A stretch of DNA of 64,000 nucleotides from Parasaccharibacter apium (GTDB lineage Bacteria; Pseudomonadota; Alphaproteobacteria; Acetobacterales; Acetobacteraceae). Positions 1 to 8,802 of the stretch are shown piece after piece; the first letter of the stretch is position 1; every line of letters begins with the position of its first letter. The position numbers were made by a program, and so were the translations under genes. The stretch covers positions 186,001 through 250,000 of the forward strand of contig NZ_MEJG01000003.1 in assembly GCF_002592045.1 (NCBI RefSeq), read 5' to 3'. The notes beneath the pieces are model-generated. The model worked only from the letters and a program-made list of their open reading frames with translations. It was not told where the DNA came from and did no database searches.

Positions 1-55
1 CTCTTTTACATAACTCTAACAGACAGGACTCAACCATCCTCTTTACATGGCTTTT

Positions 56-78
56 AGTCTCTTAATTTGTTAGAGACT
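56..78. repeat. Short inverted repeat upstream of ispE
   Basis: Seven-base arms AGTCTCT (56-62) and AGAGACT (72-78) flank an AT-rich spacer about 90 bases ahead of ispE. There is no clear T tract on either side. It could be the end hairpin of a gene to the left or an operator; the sequence does not decide. Confidence 0.3.
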
Positions 79-169
79 CTCTGCACATAAACACACCATC
101 CGGACCTTATATAGGCGTGCGAGTCTCCCCCAGCCTCTTCCGGTTTCATAATGAAGGATGCCCTGTACC

Positions 170-1069
170 ATGGTGCTGCATCAAGATACAGCTCACGCTA
201 AGATCAATCTATTCCTTCATGTCACTGGCCGCCGTGATGACGGCTATCACCTCCTTGATAGTCTTGCTATTTTTGCGGGTGCGGGGGATGAACTCTGCCT
301 TACAACCGCCGCACCCGCACAAATGAGTGAAAACCTTACCCTACAGGGGCCCTTCTCCCAAGGCTTAGAGGCCGATAGCAATAACCTCGTCCTACGTGCA
401 GCTTCCGCTCTTCGGCACCATCAGGGTGAGATAAAAGGCAAGCTACCAGCTGCTACTTTACGCCTCAATAAACAACTCCCCATTGCCTCCGGCATTGGTG
501 GAGGCTCTGCCGATGCTGCTTGCGCCTTACGGCTGCTAACGCGCTATTGGCACCTCTCACCGGAGGCTGCCGTCGCTGTCGCCCCAACCTTGGGAGCGGA
601 TGTCCCTGTATGTTTGCACCAAAAAGCAACACGTATGGAAGGCATTGGCGAAATCCTTACCCCTGCACCGGCTCTACCCAAAATGGGCATTATGCTTGTT
701 AATCCCGGCGTGAGTGTTTCCACCCCGACGATCTTTAAACGACTCGCTACCACGGGGGGACCGCGCGCACGCGCCGCTTTGTCTCTCCCCACAGCAGGAT
801 GGCCTACAATAGATGCCCTTGTTACCTTCCTAAATGGAACGGAAAACGACCTCCAACCCCATGCTATCACTCAGGAGCCCATCATCGCCACGGTTTTGGA
901 ACATCTAGCCCAACTCCCACAGGTCCGTTTTAGCCGTATGAGCGGCTCTGGTGCGACCTGCTTTGCGTTGTTCGACACTCCTCCCGCCGCGCAAGAGGCG
1001 GCCCTTCACCTCACACAGCACCCCGCGGCAAAAACATGGTGGAGCTGGGCAGGGGCTGTACTGGCATAA
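170..1069 (+). CDS. ispE: 4-diphosphocytidyl-2-C-methyl-D-erythritol kinase
   Basis: IspE phosphorylates the 2-hydroxyl of CDP-methylerythritol with ATP, a cytoplasmic step of the non-mevalonate (MEP) isoprenoid pathway. All three GHMP-kinase motifs are visible: AKINLFL near the N-terminus, the glycine/serine ATP loop GIGGGSADA around residue 108, and MSGSGATCF near the C-terminus. At about 300 residues the protein has the normal length. Two in-frame ATGs exist, at 158 and 170. A GAAGGA ribosome site at 153-158 is correctly spaced only for 170, and family members begin just ahead of AKINL, so 170 is preferred. It stands alone, followed by a hairpin terminator and a convergent gene. Confidence 0.95.
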   Translation: MVLHQDTAHAKINLFLHVTGRRDDGYHLLDSLAIFAGAGDELCLTTAAPAQMSENLTLQGPFSQGLEADSNNLVLRAASALRHHQGEIKGKLPAATLRLNKQLPIASGIGGGSADAACALRLLTRYWHLSPEAAVAVAPTLGADVPVCLHQKATRMEGIGEILTPAPALPKMGIMLVNPGVSVSTPTIFKRLATTGGPRARAALSLPTAGWPTIDALVTFLNGTENDLQPHAITQEPIIATVLEHLAQLPQVRFSRMSGSGATCFALFDTPPAAQEAALHLTQHPAAKTWWSWAGAVLA

Positions 1070-1075
1070 AGAAAA

Positions 1076-1099
1076 GCCCGCTTTTTAGAGCGGGCCTTC
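1076..1099. terminator. Bidirectional terminator between ispE and the convergent gene
   Basis: Perfect 7-bp stem GCCCGCT (1076-1082) / AGCGGGC (1089-1095) with a TTTTAG loop. The minus strand continues into TTTTCTTT, so the hairpin is a good terminator for the gene at 1144-1608. On the plus strand the tail is pyrimidine-rich (CTTCCTCTC), a weaker stop for ispE. Confidence 0.8.
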
Positions 1100-1143
1100 C
1101 TCTCTCACCATTTTGAGAAACCAACATGTGAGAGACACAACCG

Positions 1144-1608
1144 TTACTGGGCCGCGCCTTTCAGCCGGTTATTGCAGGCGGAGTAATACCCACCACCCTT
1201 TTGAATCCACTTCAGCCCACCATTACGCCCCGTGCTTTTATTAGCATTATACTGAGCAAGGCAGGTTTTCATCCGCGCTTTCCCCTCTGATAAAGACGCA
1301 AATTCAGGCGCGATACGTTGAGGAAAAAGCACATCCCCACTCACAACAGGGGCTGCGGCGGCTGGCTTCTTGCCCTCTTCTGGCGTGGCCGATGTGCTAG
1401 AAGCAGGAGCCTCCCCAGTGCAATGAGCTTTCTTAAAAGCAGCGTAGTCCTGCCCTTTTAACGTCCCCGTTGTTTTAGCCTCATTAAAAGCTTTATGACA
1501 TGCGGCAAAAGAGGAGGTCCCCGCGGCAAAAGACGGTGCCACTAATGCAGCACTCCCCCCGCTTATAGCACACATCATCATGAAGACGCTCACAGCTGAA
1601 CATTTCAT
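1144..1608 (-). CDS. Secreted PsiF-like protein of unknown function
   Basis: 154 residues with a hydrophobic N-terminal signal segment ending near SFAAG, so the protein is probably periplasmic. The mature part shows two cysteine-bearing segments. One reads FAACHKAF...FKKAHC; the second, MKTCLAQY...YYSACNNRL, lies near the C-terminus. They are separated by an Ala/Pro/Ser-rich linker around residues 70-90. This pattern resembles the PsiF repeat family (named from a phosphate-starvation gene of E. coli), whose function is unknown. The family call rests on the spacing of cysteines and basic residues only. The gene is monocistronic and ends at the bidirectional hairpin at 1076-1099. Confidence 0.6.
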   Translation of the reverse strand: MKCSAVSVFMMMCAISGGSAALVAPSFAAGTSSFAACHKAFNEAKTTGTLKGQDYAAFKKAHCTGEAPASSTSATPEEGKKPAAAAPVVSGDVLFPQRIAPEFASLSEGKARMKTCLAQYNANKSTGRNGGLKWIQKGGGYYSACNNRLKGAAQ

Positions 1609-1722
1609 TCTGTTACTACCCTTACCTATTTGTTAAAACCATCCGGTAAGTAGTGCCATTATTTCCTCTCATCGTGCAAGCGGCGTGCCCCGCCAAGGCA
1701 GGGCAAAACCGATAAAACACAT

Positions 1723-2993
1723 TTAATTGAGCCGCTCACCATGTTGGGTGAGATCCAGCCCCATTTGCTCCTCATCAGAGGAAACGCGCATACCAATCAT
1801 CTTATCGACGAGCCAGAAGATGATAGCTGTTAGGATAACAGACCATATAATCGTCACACCCACAGCCTCAGCCTGCCGCCCTAACTGCGCCCAACTCCCA
1901 CTCACTCCAGCTGGGTTTGAGGCCGTAGCAGAGAGCGGGCCATAAGCAAATACGCCCGTCAGTAAAGCCCCAACAATGCCCCCTACGCCGTGCACACCAA
2001 AGGCATCTAGGCTATCATCATACCCTAAACGTGTTTTTAACACCGCAGCACTATAGAAGCACACACCCCCCGCAATCAGCCCAATCGCTAACGCCCCACT
2101 GGGGAGGACAAAGCCCGCGGCCGGTGTTACCGCCACAAGCCCTGCCACCACGCCAGAGATAACCCCCAACGCGGTCGGTTTGCCATGACGCCACCATTCT
2201 ACCAGCATCCAGCCCATACCACCGCCAGCAGCCGCGACCTGTGTTGTGAGCATCGCCATACCGGCCCGACCATTCGCCCCAAGGGCAGAGCCTGCATTAA
2301 AGCCAAACCAGCCTACCCAAAGCAGCGAGGCCCCGATAATCGCATAAGCCAGATTATAGGGGGACATATCATCACGCTTTAACCCATAACGGCGGCCAAT
2401 CATCAAAGCACAGACCAACCCTGCCACACCAGAATTGACATGAACAACCGTACCCCCGGCGAAGTCCACAGCCCCTAACCCAGCGACCCAGCCAAGTGGG
2501 CTCCATACCCAATGAGCCACCGGCGCATAAACCAGCAACGACCATAGAATCGTAAAAACACACAACCCAGCAAAGCGGATACGCTCTGCAAAAGCCCCTG
2601 TCAGCAGGGCTGGTGTGATGATGGCAAAGGTCATCTGATACATCAGATAAACGCTCTCGGGGATGGTCATAGGTGTTTCTGCCGGAGTCCCCGCCCCTAA
2701 GGTAAAGGCTCCGTCCGTCCCTTGATGGAACTGCGACGCAATCCCCCGTAGGAAAAAGCGAGAGGCATCACCAATCCACGCCGTCCCTGTCGAGAAGGCT
2801 AGGCTATAGCCGAGGACCATCCACACAATGCTCACAATACAGCAAATCCCAAAGGACTGAACCATAGTGGAGAGGACATTCTTCCGCCGCACCATCCCAG
2901 CATAGAACAACGCTAAACCGGGGACTGTCATCAGCAAGACAAGAGCCGTGCTGACCAACATCCATGACGTATCGCCTGTATCAATCGCACGCA

Positions 2994-2994
<1 letters not shown>
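1723..2994 (-). CDS. amtB: Ammonium transporter
   Basis: 423-residue polytopic inner-membrane protein of the Amt/Rh family, which conducts ammonia/ammonium into the cell. Diagnostic features include the N-terminal segment LALFYAGMVRRKN and DFAGGTVVHVNSG, which carries the conserved Asp and the first pore histidine. FGVHGVGGIVG supplies the second histidine of the twin-His pore. There is no obvious cleavable signal peptide. Its ATG shares one base with the glnK stop codon (TAATG at 2996-2992), implying translational coupling. This is the classical glnK-amtB operon, in which uridylylation of GlnK under nitrogen limitation relieves the block on AmtB. Confidence 0.97.
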
Positions 2995-3362
<368 letters not shown>

Positions 3363-3483
3363 TTACTACACTGGAATGAAATCGTGCCACCTTCATAACG
3401 ATTTCTGCAAGACTTTCTTTTCATCAAAGATAGGGCTAGACACAAAAGACCCGCCCCTCTGGCAAAAAAGCCACCCTCTTGGA

Positions 3484-3504
3484 GGGGCCTCCAGCCCCTT
3501 TTTT
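3484..3504 (+). terminator. Terminator-like hairpin ahead of the ubiH-type gene
   Basis: Stem GGGGC (3484-3488) / GCCCC (3494-3498) with loop CTCCA, followed directly by six T residues (3499-3504). It lies 25 bases upstream of the hydroxylase start on the same strand, with no plus-strand gene before it. It could be a leader attenuator. The stem is only 5 bp, so this is tentative. Confidence 0.4.
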
Positions 3505-3529
3505 GTAGGCCGGGAAGGACAGACTGCTT

Positions 3530-4750
3530 ATGCGCACAGATTACGACCTCTGCATCAATGGTGGCGGTCCCATCGGGGCGACGCTGGCGTGCCTTCTGGC
3601 ACAAAAGGGGCTGCGTATTCTCTTATTAGAACGCGCGCCTCTCTCCCCCACGCCAGACCAAAACCCTGATGGCCGCGCTTATGCCCTAGCCGAGGGTGTC
3701 CGCCCTTTATTAGAGGATGCTGGCATCTGGCAGGCCCTGCCCTTACCACCGCAGGCGATTACGACCATCCATGTCACAGATAGCCAAGGGCGAATCCCCA
3801 CAGCCTCCCGCAGCACCCTTGCTGATGGGCTAAGCTTTACCGAGGATGATGCCCCGGACCACCGCCCTTTTGGCTGGATGATCGAAGCTCATAATCTCCT
3901 CGCCGCTATTGCCCGCACCCTCACCTCTCAACCGGGGCTGGATGTACGCGCTCCCGCTACAGGGCAGTTCCAGTTTACGCAAAATGAAGCCCGTATTACG
4001 CTCTCAACGGATGAAACAGTCTCCGCAGCTTTAGTCATCGCTGCTGATGGACGCCAATCCCGCTTACGCCAACAAGCTGGGATCGGCCTAACACGCATCC
4101 CTTATCATAAAACGGCCCTTGTCAGCGTGTTAGCTCATACGCTGTCTCATCATGGTAGTGCGCTGGAGAACTTCCTCCCTCAAGGCCCTTTTGCCCGCCT
4201 TCCTCTCCCCGGCATAGAAGGCCACCCGCACCGCTCCGCTATTGTATGGACCGACCGCGCTGAACGCATCGCCCATTTCACGAGCCTTGCCCCACACCAT
4301 TTTGCCCGTCTCATTGAGGAGCGGCTTTGTGGCGAGGAGCTTGGATCACTGGAGCTGATCGGCACGCATTGGACCTACCCGCTCGCCTCCCAATATGCCC
4401 ATCGCTATTACGCCACACGGCTGATTTTAGCAGGAGATGCCGCCCATGGCTTACATCCCGTTGCAGGACAGGGGATGAATCTTGGCTTTCGTGATGTCCG
4501 CACACTCGTTGCGCTATTGGGGGAGGCCTTCGCCCATGGGGAGGACCTCGGCTCCCCTGCATTATTACGGCGTTACCAACAGCTAAGCCGCCCCGGTAAT
4601 CTTGCCATGCTCGCTGGATGTGACATGATGGAACGTCTTTTCAGCACGGATGCCCCTTTCATCCGTCATGCCCGTCATGCAGGGCTTATGGCCCTACGAC
4701 GGCTCCCAACCCTACGGCAAGGGTTTGTCCGACGCGCTATGGGTTTATAA
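3530..4750 (+). CDS. UbiH/UbiF-type FAD-dependent hydroxylase
   Basis: 406-residue flavoprotein monooxygenase of the UbiH/UbiF/Coq6 family, which hydroxylates the ring during ubiquinone biosynthesis. An N-terminal dinucleotide-binding fold shows GGGPIGATLA (residues 11-20) followed by the acidic strand end LLLER. The second FAD motif is the GDAAHGLHPVAGQGMN segment near residue 300. The start is backed by a GGGAAGGA ribosome site. Which ring position it acts on (C5, C6 or C1) cannot be told from sequence, so no gene symbol is given. cysE follows 22 bases downstream on the same strand and may be co-transcribed. Confidence 0.85.
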   Translation: MRTDYDLCINGGGPIGATLACLLAQKGLRILLLERAPLSPTPDQNPDGRAYALAEGVRPLLEDAGIWQALPLPPQAITTIHVTDSQGRIPTASRSTLADGLSFTEDDAPDHRPFGWMIEAHNLLAAIARTLTSQPGLDVRAPATGQFQFTQNEARITLSTDETVSAALVIAADGRQSRLRQQAGIGLTRIPYHKTALVSVLAHTLSHHGSALENFLPQGPFARLPLPGIEGHPHRSAIVWTDRAERIAHFTSLAPHHFARLIEERLCGEELGSLELIGTHWTYPLASQYAHRYYATRLILAGDAAHGLHPVAGQGMNLGFRDVRTLVALLGEAFAHGEDLGSPALLRRYQQLSRPGNLAMLAGCDMMERLFSTDAPFIRHARHAGLMALRRLPTLRQGFVRRAMGL

Positions 4751-4772
4751 TTTTAAAGGCAGTCTCCTCATT

Positions 4773-5579
4773 ATGGCCGGTTTTCTTGATACATTCCCGC
4801 AATCCTCCTCTGAGCCACAATTTCTGGCCGAATTTTGGGCCGTCATGCAGGCACAAGCTTGCTGCTGCTCTGATGCGCTCATCCGAGATCTTTTTGCTGT
4901 TAACATTTGTAATCATGAGGATTTTGCCTCCGCTTTAGCATCGCTACTCAGCGCTAAGCTGACAGATCGTGCTATGGCAGAGCCCACACTCATGCGCCTT
5001 ATCGCCTCCACTCTCAAAGCCGACCCGACCATCACACGTGCGGCTGCCTCCGATATTGTTGCTACATTTCAGCGCGACCCGGCGTGCCCAGACCTTGTAA
5101 CGCCTTTTCTCTTCTTTAAGGGCTTTCAAGCTCTCCAAGCCCATCGTATTGCTCATCATCTCTGGCAAGCAGACCGCAAGCCACTTGCTTATCACTTCCA
5201 AAGCCGTGTGAATGAAAAATTCGGCATCGACATCCACCCCGCAGCACAAATTGGACAACGCATTACCATTGATCACGGCACGGGCATCGTTATTGGGGAG
5301 ACGACCATCATTGAGGATGATGTCTCTCTCTTCCAAGATGTCACCCTTGGCGGCACGGGTAAAAATGGGGGACAACGCCACCCTATTATTCGGCAAGGCT
5401 GTATGATTGGGGCTGGGGCAAAAATTCTCGGTTATTTAGAAATTGGGGCCTATGCAAGAGTCGGCGCAGCCTCAGTTGTATTAGGCAATGTCCCACCACG
5501 CTCCACCGCCGTAGGCAACCCCGCCCGCATCGTCCGTTTTGGTGATATGGACCAAGATTTCACAAACTACCAAATCTAG
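4773..5579 (+). CDS. cysE: Serine O-acetyltransferase
   Basis: 268-residue enzyme that transfers acetyl from acetyl-CoA to serine, giving O-acetylserine for cysteine synthesis in the cytoplasm. An N-terminal helical domain (to about residue 140) precedes left-handed beta-helix hexapeptide repeats: IDIHPAAQIG, IDHGTGIVIGETTIIEDDV, DVTLGGTGK, IGAGAKILG, VGAASVVLG and AVGNPAR. The HPAA and DHGTG segments hold the usual active-site His/Asp region. An in-frame extension upstream to 4650 would run inside the preceding hydroxylase gene, so the ATG at 4773, behind AAAGG, is chosen. The C-terminus ends in NYQI; a terminal Ile is typical of SATs that dock into cysteine synthase. Confidence 0.93.
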   Translation: MAGFLDTFPQSSSEPQFLAEFWAVMQAQACCCSDALIRDLFAVNICNHEDFASALASLLSAKLTDRAMAEPTLMRLIASTLKADPTITRAAASDIVATFQRDPACPDLVTPFLFFKGFQALQAHRIAHHLWQADRKPLAYHFQSRVNEKFGIDIHPAAQIGQRITIDHGTGIVIGETTIIEDDVSLFQDVTLGGTGKNGGQRHPIIRQGCMIGAGAKILGYLEIGAYARVGAASVVLGNVPPRSTAVGNPARIVRFGDMDQDFTNYQI

Positions 5580-5712
5580 CCCCCCCTCAGTTATCCCCAA
5601 TTTCGGGGATAGGTTGGGGCATCATCCTGTGTGCCAGAGCGGGAAAAATGTGGATAAAATCGCACGACTCCTCAAAAATAGCCCTTTCAAGCTGTGCGCT
5701 CTTTCCTCCAAC

Positions 5713-5756
5713 AAAAAAAGCTGACGTGATGAGTAGCACCACGTCAGCCTCTCTTT
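5713..5756. terminator. Bidirectional terminator between cysE and the aldose epimerase gene
   Basis: Nine-base perfect stem GCTGACGTG (5720-5728) / CACGTCAGC (5740-5748). A seven-base A run precedes it (5713-5719), which reads as a T tract on the minus strand. CTCTCTTTT follows on the plus strand. It can stop both the minus-strand epimerase gene and plus-strand cysE transcription. Confidence 0.85.
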
Positions 5757-5786
5757 TAACCGATGGGTTTATGCCCCCCTTTCCTC

Positions 5787-6953
5787 TTATTGATGAGAGA
5801 AATGGAAGCTCATAGAATAATCATAGGTTTGCCCCGGTTTTAGCTCAATACTGGGGAAGGACGGCGTATTGGGGCTGTTGGGGAAGAACTCCGGCTCAAA
5901 CGCTAAAGCATCACCCTGCCGATATGTCTTGCCAGCAGGCCCATAATACGTGCCGTAAATATGATTTGCAGAATAGAACTGCATCCCCGGCATATTGGTG
6001 GAAACCTCCATCACACGACCAGAATGAGGATCTGTCACGCGGGCCACAACGCGCTCTACATCACCGGGTTTGGACGGCCCATTAAGAACCATGCATTTGT
6101 CATAGCCTGTTTGTGGCAACATTTGCGGGTTCGGCTGGCGCAAGCCATCCCCAACACGGCGCGGCTGGCGGAAGTCAAACGGTGTGCCATCAACAGAGGC
6201 AAACTCACCCGTTGGGATGGATTGCGCATCTGTTTTTAAATAACGGTCCGCATACATCTGCACCGTTTCATCATCCACAGCACCGGAACCCTCGCCATTG
6301 AGGTTCCAATAATTATGTGTGGAGAGGTTTACGATAGTTGGTGCATCCGTTGTCGCTTGGAAGCGTAAGCTCAGCGTATCATCAGAGCGCAGACGATAAA
6401 TAGCATGTGTTGTTAACGTGCCGGGGAATCCCTGGTCACCATCAGGGCTTACCATCTTCAACTCTACAAAAGCCCCATCAGCATCCACCCCTTTACGCTC
6501 AATCGTCCAGAGCTTGCGGTCGAAGCTGTCAGGCCCACCATGGAGAGTATTAGCGCCCTCGTTAGTAAGGGTATGATAGGTTTTACCCTCTAATGTGAAG
6601 GTCCCGTTAGTAATGCGGTTGGCAACACGGCCCAATACCGCCCCAAAATGAGGGTCTGCATTATTGCGCTCATAACCCTCGATATTAGGGAAACCAAGAA
6701 CAACATTGCCAAGATGGCCATTACTATCGGGCACATCCATCCTATGAATGATCGCCCCGTAGGTCAGCACTGTGACCTTTACACCGTCATCATTGCTTAA
6801 CGTAATTGCTTTTACTTTCTGCTTATCAGAAAGATGCCCCCACTCCTGAACATTAACCTTTGGGTGCGCTACCGCCATACCAGACAGAGCAACACTAGCC
6901 ACTAAAGCACTGGCCGATAAAAGCCCAATACGGTTTTTTAGAAAACGGGGCAT
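5787..6953 (-). CDS. galM: Periplasmic aldose 1-epimerase (mutarotase)
   Basis: 388 residues, interconverting alpha and beta anomers of aldoses. An N-terminal signal peptide (hydrophobic LLSASALVASVALSG, cleavage near AVAHP) points to the periplasm; E. coli GalM is cytoplasmic. The fold is marked by NRITNGTF, NTLHGG and the catalytic-region histidine in STHNYWNLNG. The likely catalytic glutamate is in AFEPEFFPNSPN. The ATG at 6953 is chosen because GGGAG sits 7 bases ahead of it; a longer reading to 6998 has no better site. A periplasmic mutarotase suits acetic acid bacteria, whose membrane dehydrogenases oxidise sugars on that side. Divergent from mlaA. Confidence 0.9.
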   Translation of the reverse strand: MPRFLKNRIGLLSASALVASVALSGMAVAHPKVNVQEWGHLSDKQKVKAITLSNDDGVKVTVLTYGAIIHRMDVPDSNGHLGNVVLGFPNIEGYERNNADPHFGAVLGRVANRITNGTFTLEGKTYHTLTNEGANTLHGGPDSFDRKLWTIERKGVDADGAFVELKMVSPDGDQGFPGTLTTHAIYRLRSDDTLSLRFQATTDAPTIVNLSTHNYWNLNGEGSGAVDDETVQMYADRYLKTDAQSIPTGEFASVDGTPFDFRQPRRVGDGLRQPNPQMLPQTGYDKCMVLNGPSKPGDVERVVARVTDPHSGRVMEVSTNMPGMQFYSANHIYGTYYGPAGKTYRQGDALAFEPEFFPNSPNTPSFPSIELKPGQTYDYSMSFHFSHQ

Positions 6954-7279
6954 ATGATTTCTCCCACTCCATAAAAGATAAACCCGCCCTGGAAACACCC
7001 CTATGACCCAAGAGCATCCATACCAAGGTGGAGTTTCATCTCAACGCTTAACGATGCAAAAATGCAATACCCTCATTTCTAATACAATTCTGATATGCGA
7101 AAGGGGTAGGCAAGGAAAGGCAAGTAACATATGTTCCCTTGCGTAGGTTTTATAACCTGTCTTATGTAGAACTATAACGCGTTACAGTCCCGGCCCGTTC
7201 CCGTTTGGGCATTTCCCCTCTACCACCGGGGAGATGCCTCCCATAGCCGGGCCTTAAAAGAAGCAGGAGCGGCAACAAC
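6954..7279. promoter_or_regulatory. Divergent promoter region between galM and mlaA
   Basis: 326 non-coding bases separate two divergent operons. No gene is seen. A 10-bp perfect palindrome AACATATGTT lies at 7126-7135, and a T/A-rich stretch around 7146-7170 (TATAACCTGTCTTATG) could hold a promoter for mlaA. Neither element can be matched to a known regulator. Confidence 0.35.
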
Positions 7280-8068
7280 ATGGCGTGCAAAGGCAGCACA
7301 ATGCAGCATCATAAAGGCAGAAAAACTGCCCTTTTTACACTGGTCGGCTGCCTTACCTTCTCCTCTCTTGCAGGATGCACCGCTAAGCCCCCTAAAGACC
7401 CTGATGAGCTGGCTGACTATAAAGCCGCGAATGATAAGTTTGAGCCTTTCAACCGCAAGATGTTCAACATCAATATGTGGGTGTATCATAAGGCCCTCCG
7501 CCCTGTTGGTCGATTCTGGCAAAAGCACGTCCCCCAGCCCATTCGCACCTCGGTTGCGACATTGAATGAAACATGGCGGGAGCCTGCGGTTTTCTTCTCC
7601 GATGTGGGGGCGGGGCGTCCCCGCCGCGCTGGTGATGCGTTTATGCGTTTCCTCCTAAATATGACAACGGCAGGCTTTTATGACGTTGCCAAACATTTAG
7701 GCTATAAGCAGCATGAGACAGACCCTGGCATGGTCCTTGCCCTCTGGGGGGTTAAGTCCGGCCCGTATCTCTTTCTCCCCGGCTTGGGGCCAAGCAGCTT
7801 CCGCGATGCGGCAGGCTATGCGCTGGGTCAGGGGCTAACACCAATTAACTATGTGCCCAGCGGTTATGGGCTTATCAGCTTCAATTGGGGCTATAACATC
7901 CTTGGCACGTTCAATACTTTTGCCGATAATACAGACCAGCTCGACCAGCTGGAACATCAAAGCCTAGACCCATACGCTTTCATGCGGAGTGCATGGCAGC
8001 AGCAACGTCAGAGCCAGATTGACGCCCTTAAGGCCGATCATCGCGCCACAACGCCAGACTGGTACTGA
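7280..8068 (+). CDS. mlaA: MlaA/VacJ-type lipoprotein
   Basis: 262-residue outer-membrane lipoprotein that removes misplaced phospholipid from the outer leaflet and hands it to MlaC. The signal peptide ends in the lipobox LAGC (Cys33), the acylation site. The mature part has the MlaA core: FEPFNRKMFNINMWVYHKALRP, then WREPAVFFSDV and the KSGPYLFLPGLGPSSFRDAAGY signature. AGGAG about 10 bases ahead of 7280 supports the start; a second ATG at 7301 is less likely. mlaC follows 47 bases downstream, forming a two-gene Mla unit. The MlaFEDB inner-membrane transporter genes are not in the window. Confidence 0.93.
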   Translation: MACKGSTMQHHKGRKTALFTLVGCLTFSSLAGCTAKPPKDPDELADYKAANDKFEPFNRKMFNINMWVYHKALRPVGRFWQKHVPQPIRTSVATLNETWREPAVFFSDVGAGRPRRAGDAFMRFLLNMTTAGFYDVAKHLGYKQHETDPGMVLALWGVKSGPYLFLPGLGPSSFRDAAGYALGQGLTPINYVPSGYGLISFNWGYNILGTFNTFADNTDQLDQLEHQSLDPYAFMRSAWQQQRQSQIDALKADHRATTPDWY

Positions 8069-8115
8069 CAATCTTGTCCCCTTCAGGACAGCCCTTTTTG
8101 GAAGGATCCCTACAC

Positions 8116-8721
8116 ATGATGCTCCGTCAGCTTACACGCCGCACCATTTTGGGAGCTGCCAGCCTACTCGCTCTCGCCCCCATGTTGGCATTCGCCGCAC
8201 CTTCCAGCGAGGAAGCGAGTGCGTTTGTTAATGATTTTGGCGGGAAGTTAGTCGCTGTTATGAATAGTAACACGACATTGGATAAAAAACGCGACGCCCT
8301 CCTCCCGCTCCTGCGTCAGAATGTGGATGTGCAAGGGATTGGGCGGTACTGCCTAGGGCGTTTCTGGCGGCAAGCCACGCCAGAACAGCAAAAGATTTAT
8401 CTTGAGTTGTTTGAGGATGTGCTGCTCAATGCTGTAACCGCCCGGATGGGGGAATATGAGAATATCTCCTTCCGCTTGGTCGATAATGTCGCTTCCCCCG
8501 CAGGGCAGAAAGTGACGCTCCAAATCAGCCGTCCAAATCATCCTTCTGTAATGATGACAGCCGTTATTGATGGCGAGCCTCCCAAGGTCGTGGACCTCTA
8601 CGGCGAGGGCGCAAGCATGCGGATGACCCAGCGTAGCGATTACACCGCTTACCTCACACGCCATGGGTATAAGGTGCAGGCTCTTATTGATGCGCTAAAA
8701 CATCAGCTTGGCCGCCAATAA
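8116..8721 (+). CDS. mlaC: MlaC-type periplasmic phospholipid carrier
   Basis: 201-residue secreted protein of the MlaC/Ttg2D family, shuttling phospholipid between MlaA and the inner-membrane Mla transporter. The signal region is LTRRTILGAASLLALAPML with cleavage near AFA-AP. The paired arginines followed by a hydrophobic run resemble a Tat signal. The mature domain shows the family helices (RRxxLLPLLRQNVDVQGIGRYCLGRFW) and the motif VVDLYGEGASM. GGAAGGA eight bases before 8116 decides the start over an upstream ATG at 8074. It is paired with mlaA and ends at a strong hairpin (8752-8772). Confidence 0.9.
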   Translation: MMLRQLTRRTILGAASLLALAPMLAFAAPSSEEASAFVNDFGGKLVAVMNSNTTLDKKRDALLPLLRQNVDVQGIGRYCLGRFWRQATPEQQKIYLELFEDVLLNAVTARMGEYENISFRLVDNVASPAGQKVTLQISRPNHPSVMMTAVIDGEPPKVVDLYGEGASMRMTQRSDYTAYLTRHGYKVQALIDALKHQLGRQ

Positions 8722-8751
8722 AGCGCAGCACATTATGATGTTCCAACATAA

Positions 8752-8772
8752 GGGGGCGTTCGGCCCCCTTTT
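8752..8772 (+). terminator. Terminator of the mlaA-mlaC operon
   Basis: GGGGGC (8752-8757) / GCCCCC (8763-8768) stem with a GTTCG loop and a TTTT tail. It sits directly after mlaC and 30 bases before queA. Confidence 0.85.
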
Positions 8773-8802
8773 CGCTAAGCGTCCCTGCCTTCTTCACACC
8801 GC

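Noticed and set aside
544-870. Minus-strand frame opposite ispE
   Set aside because: Entirely inside a well-supported gene, with no ribosome site or recognisable product.
4650-4772. N-terminal extension of CysE reaching back to 4650
   Set aside because: It runs inside the UbiH-type gene and has no resemblance to SAT N-termini; the ATG at 4773 is better.
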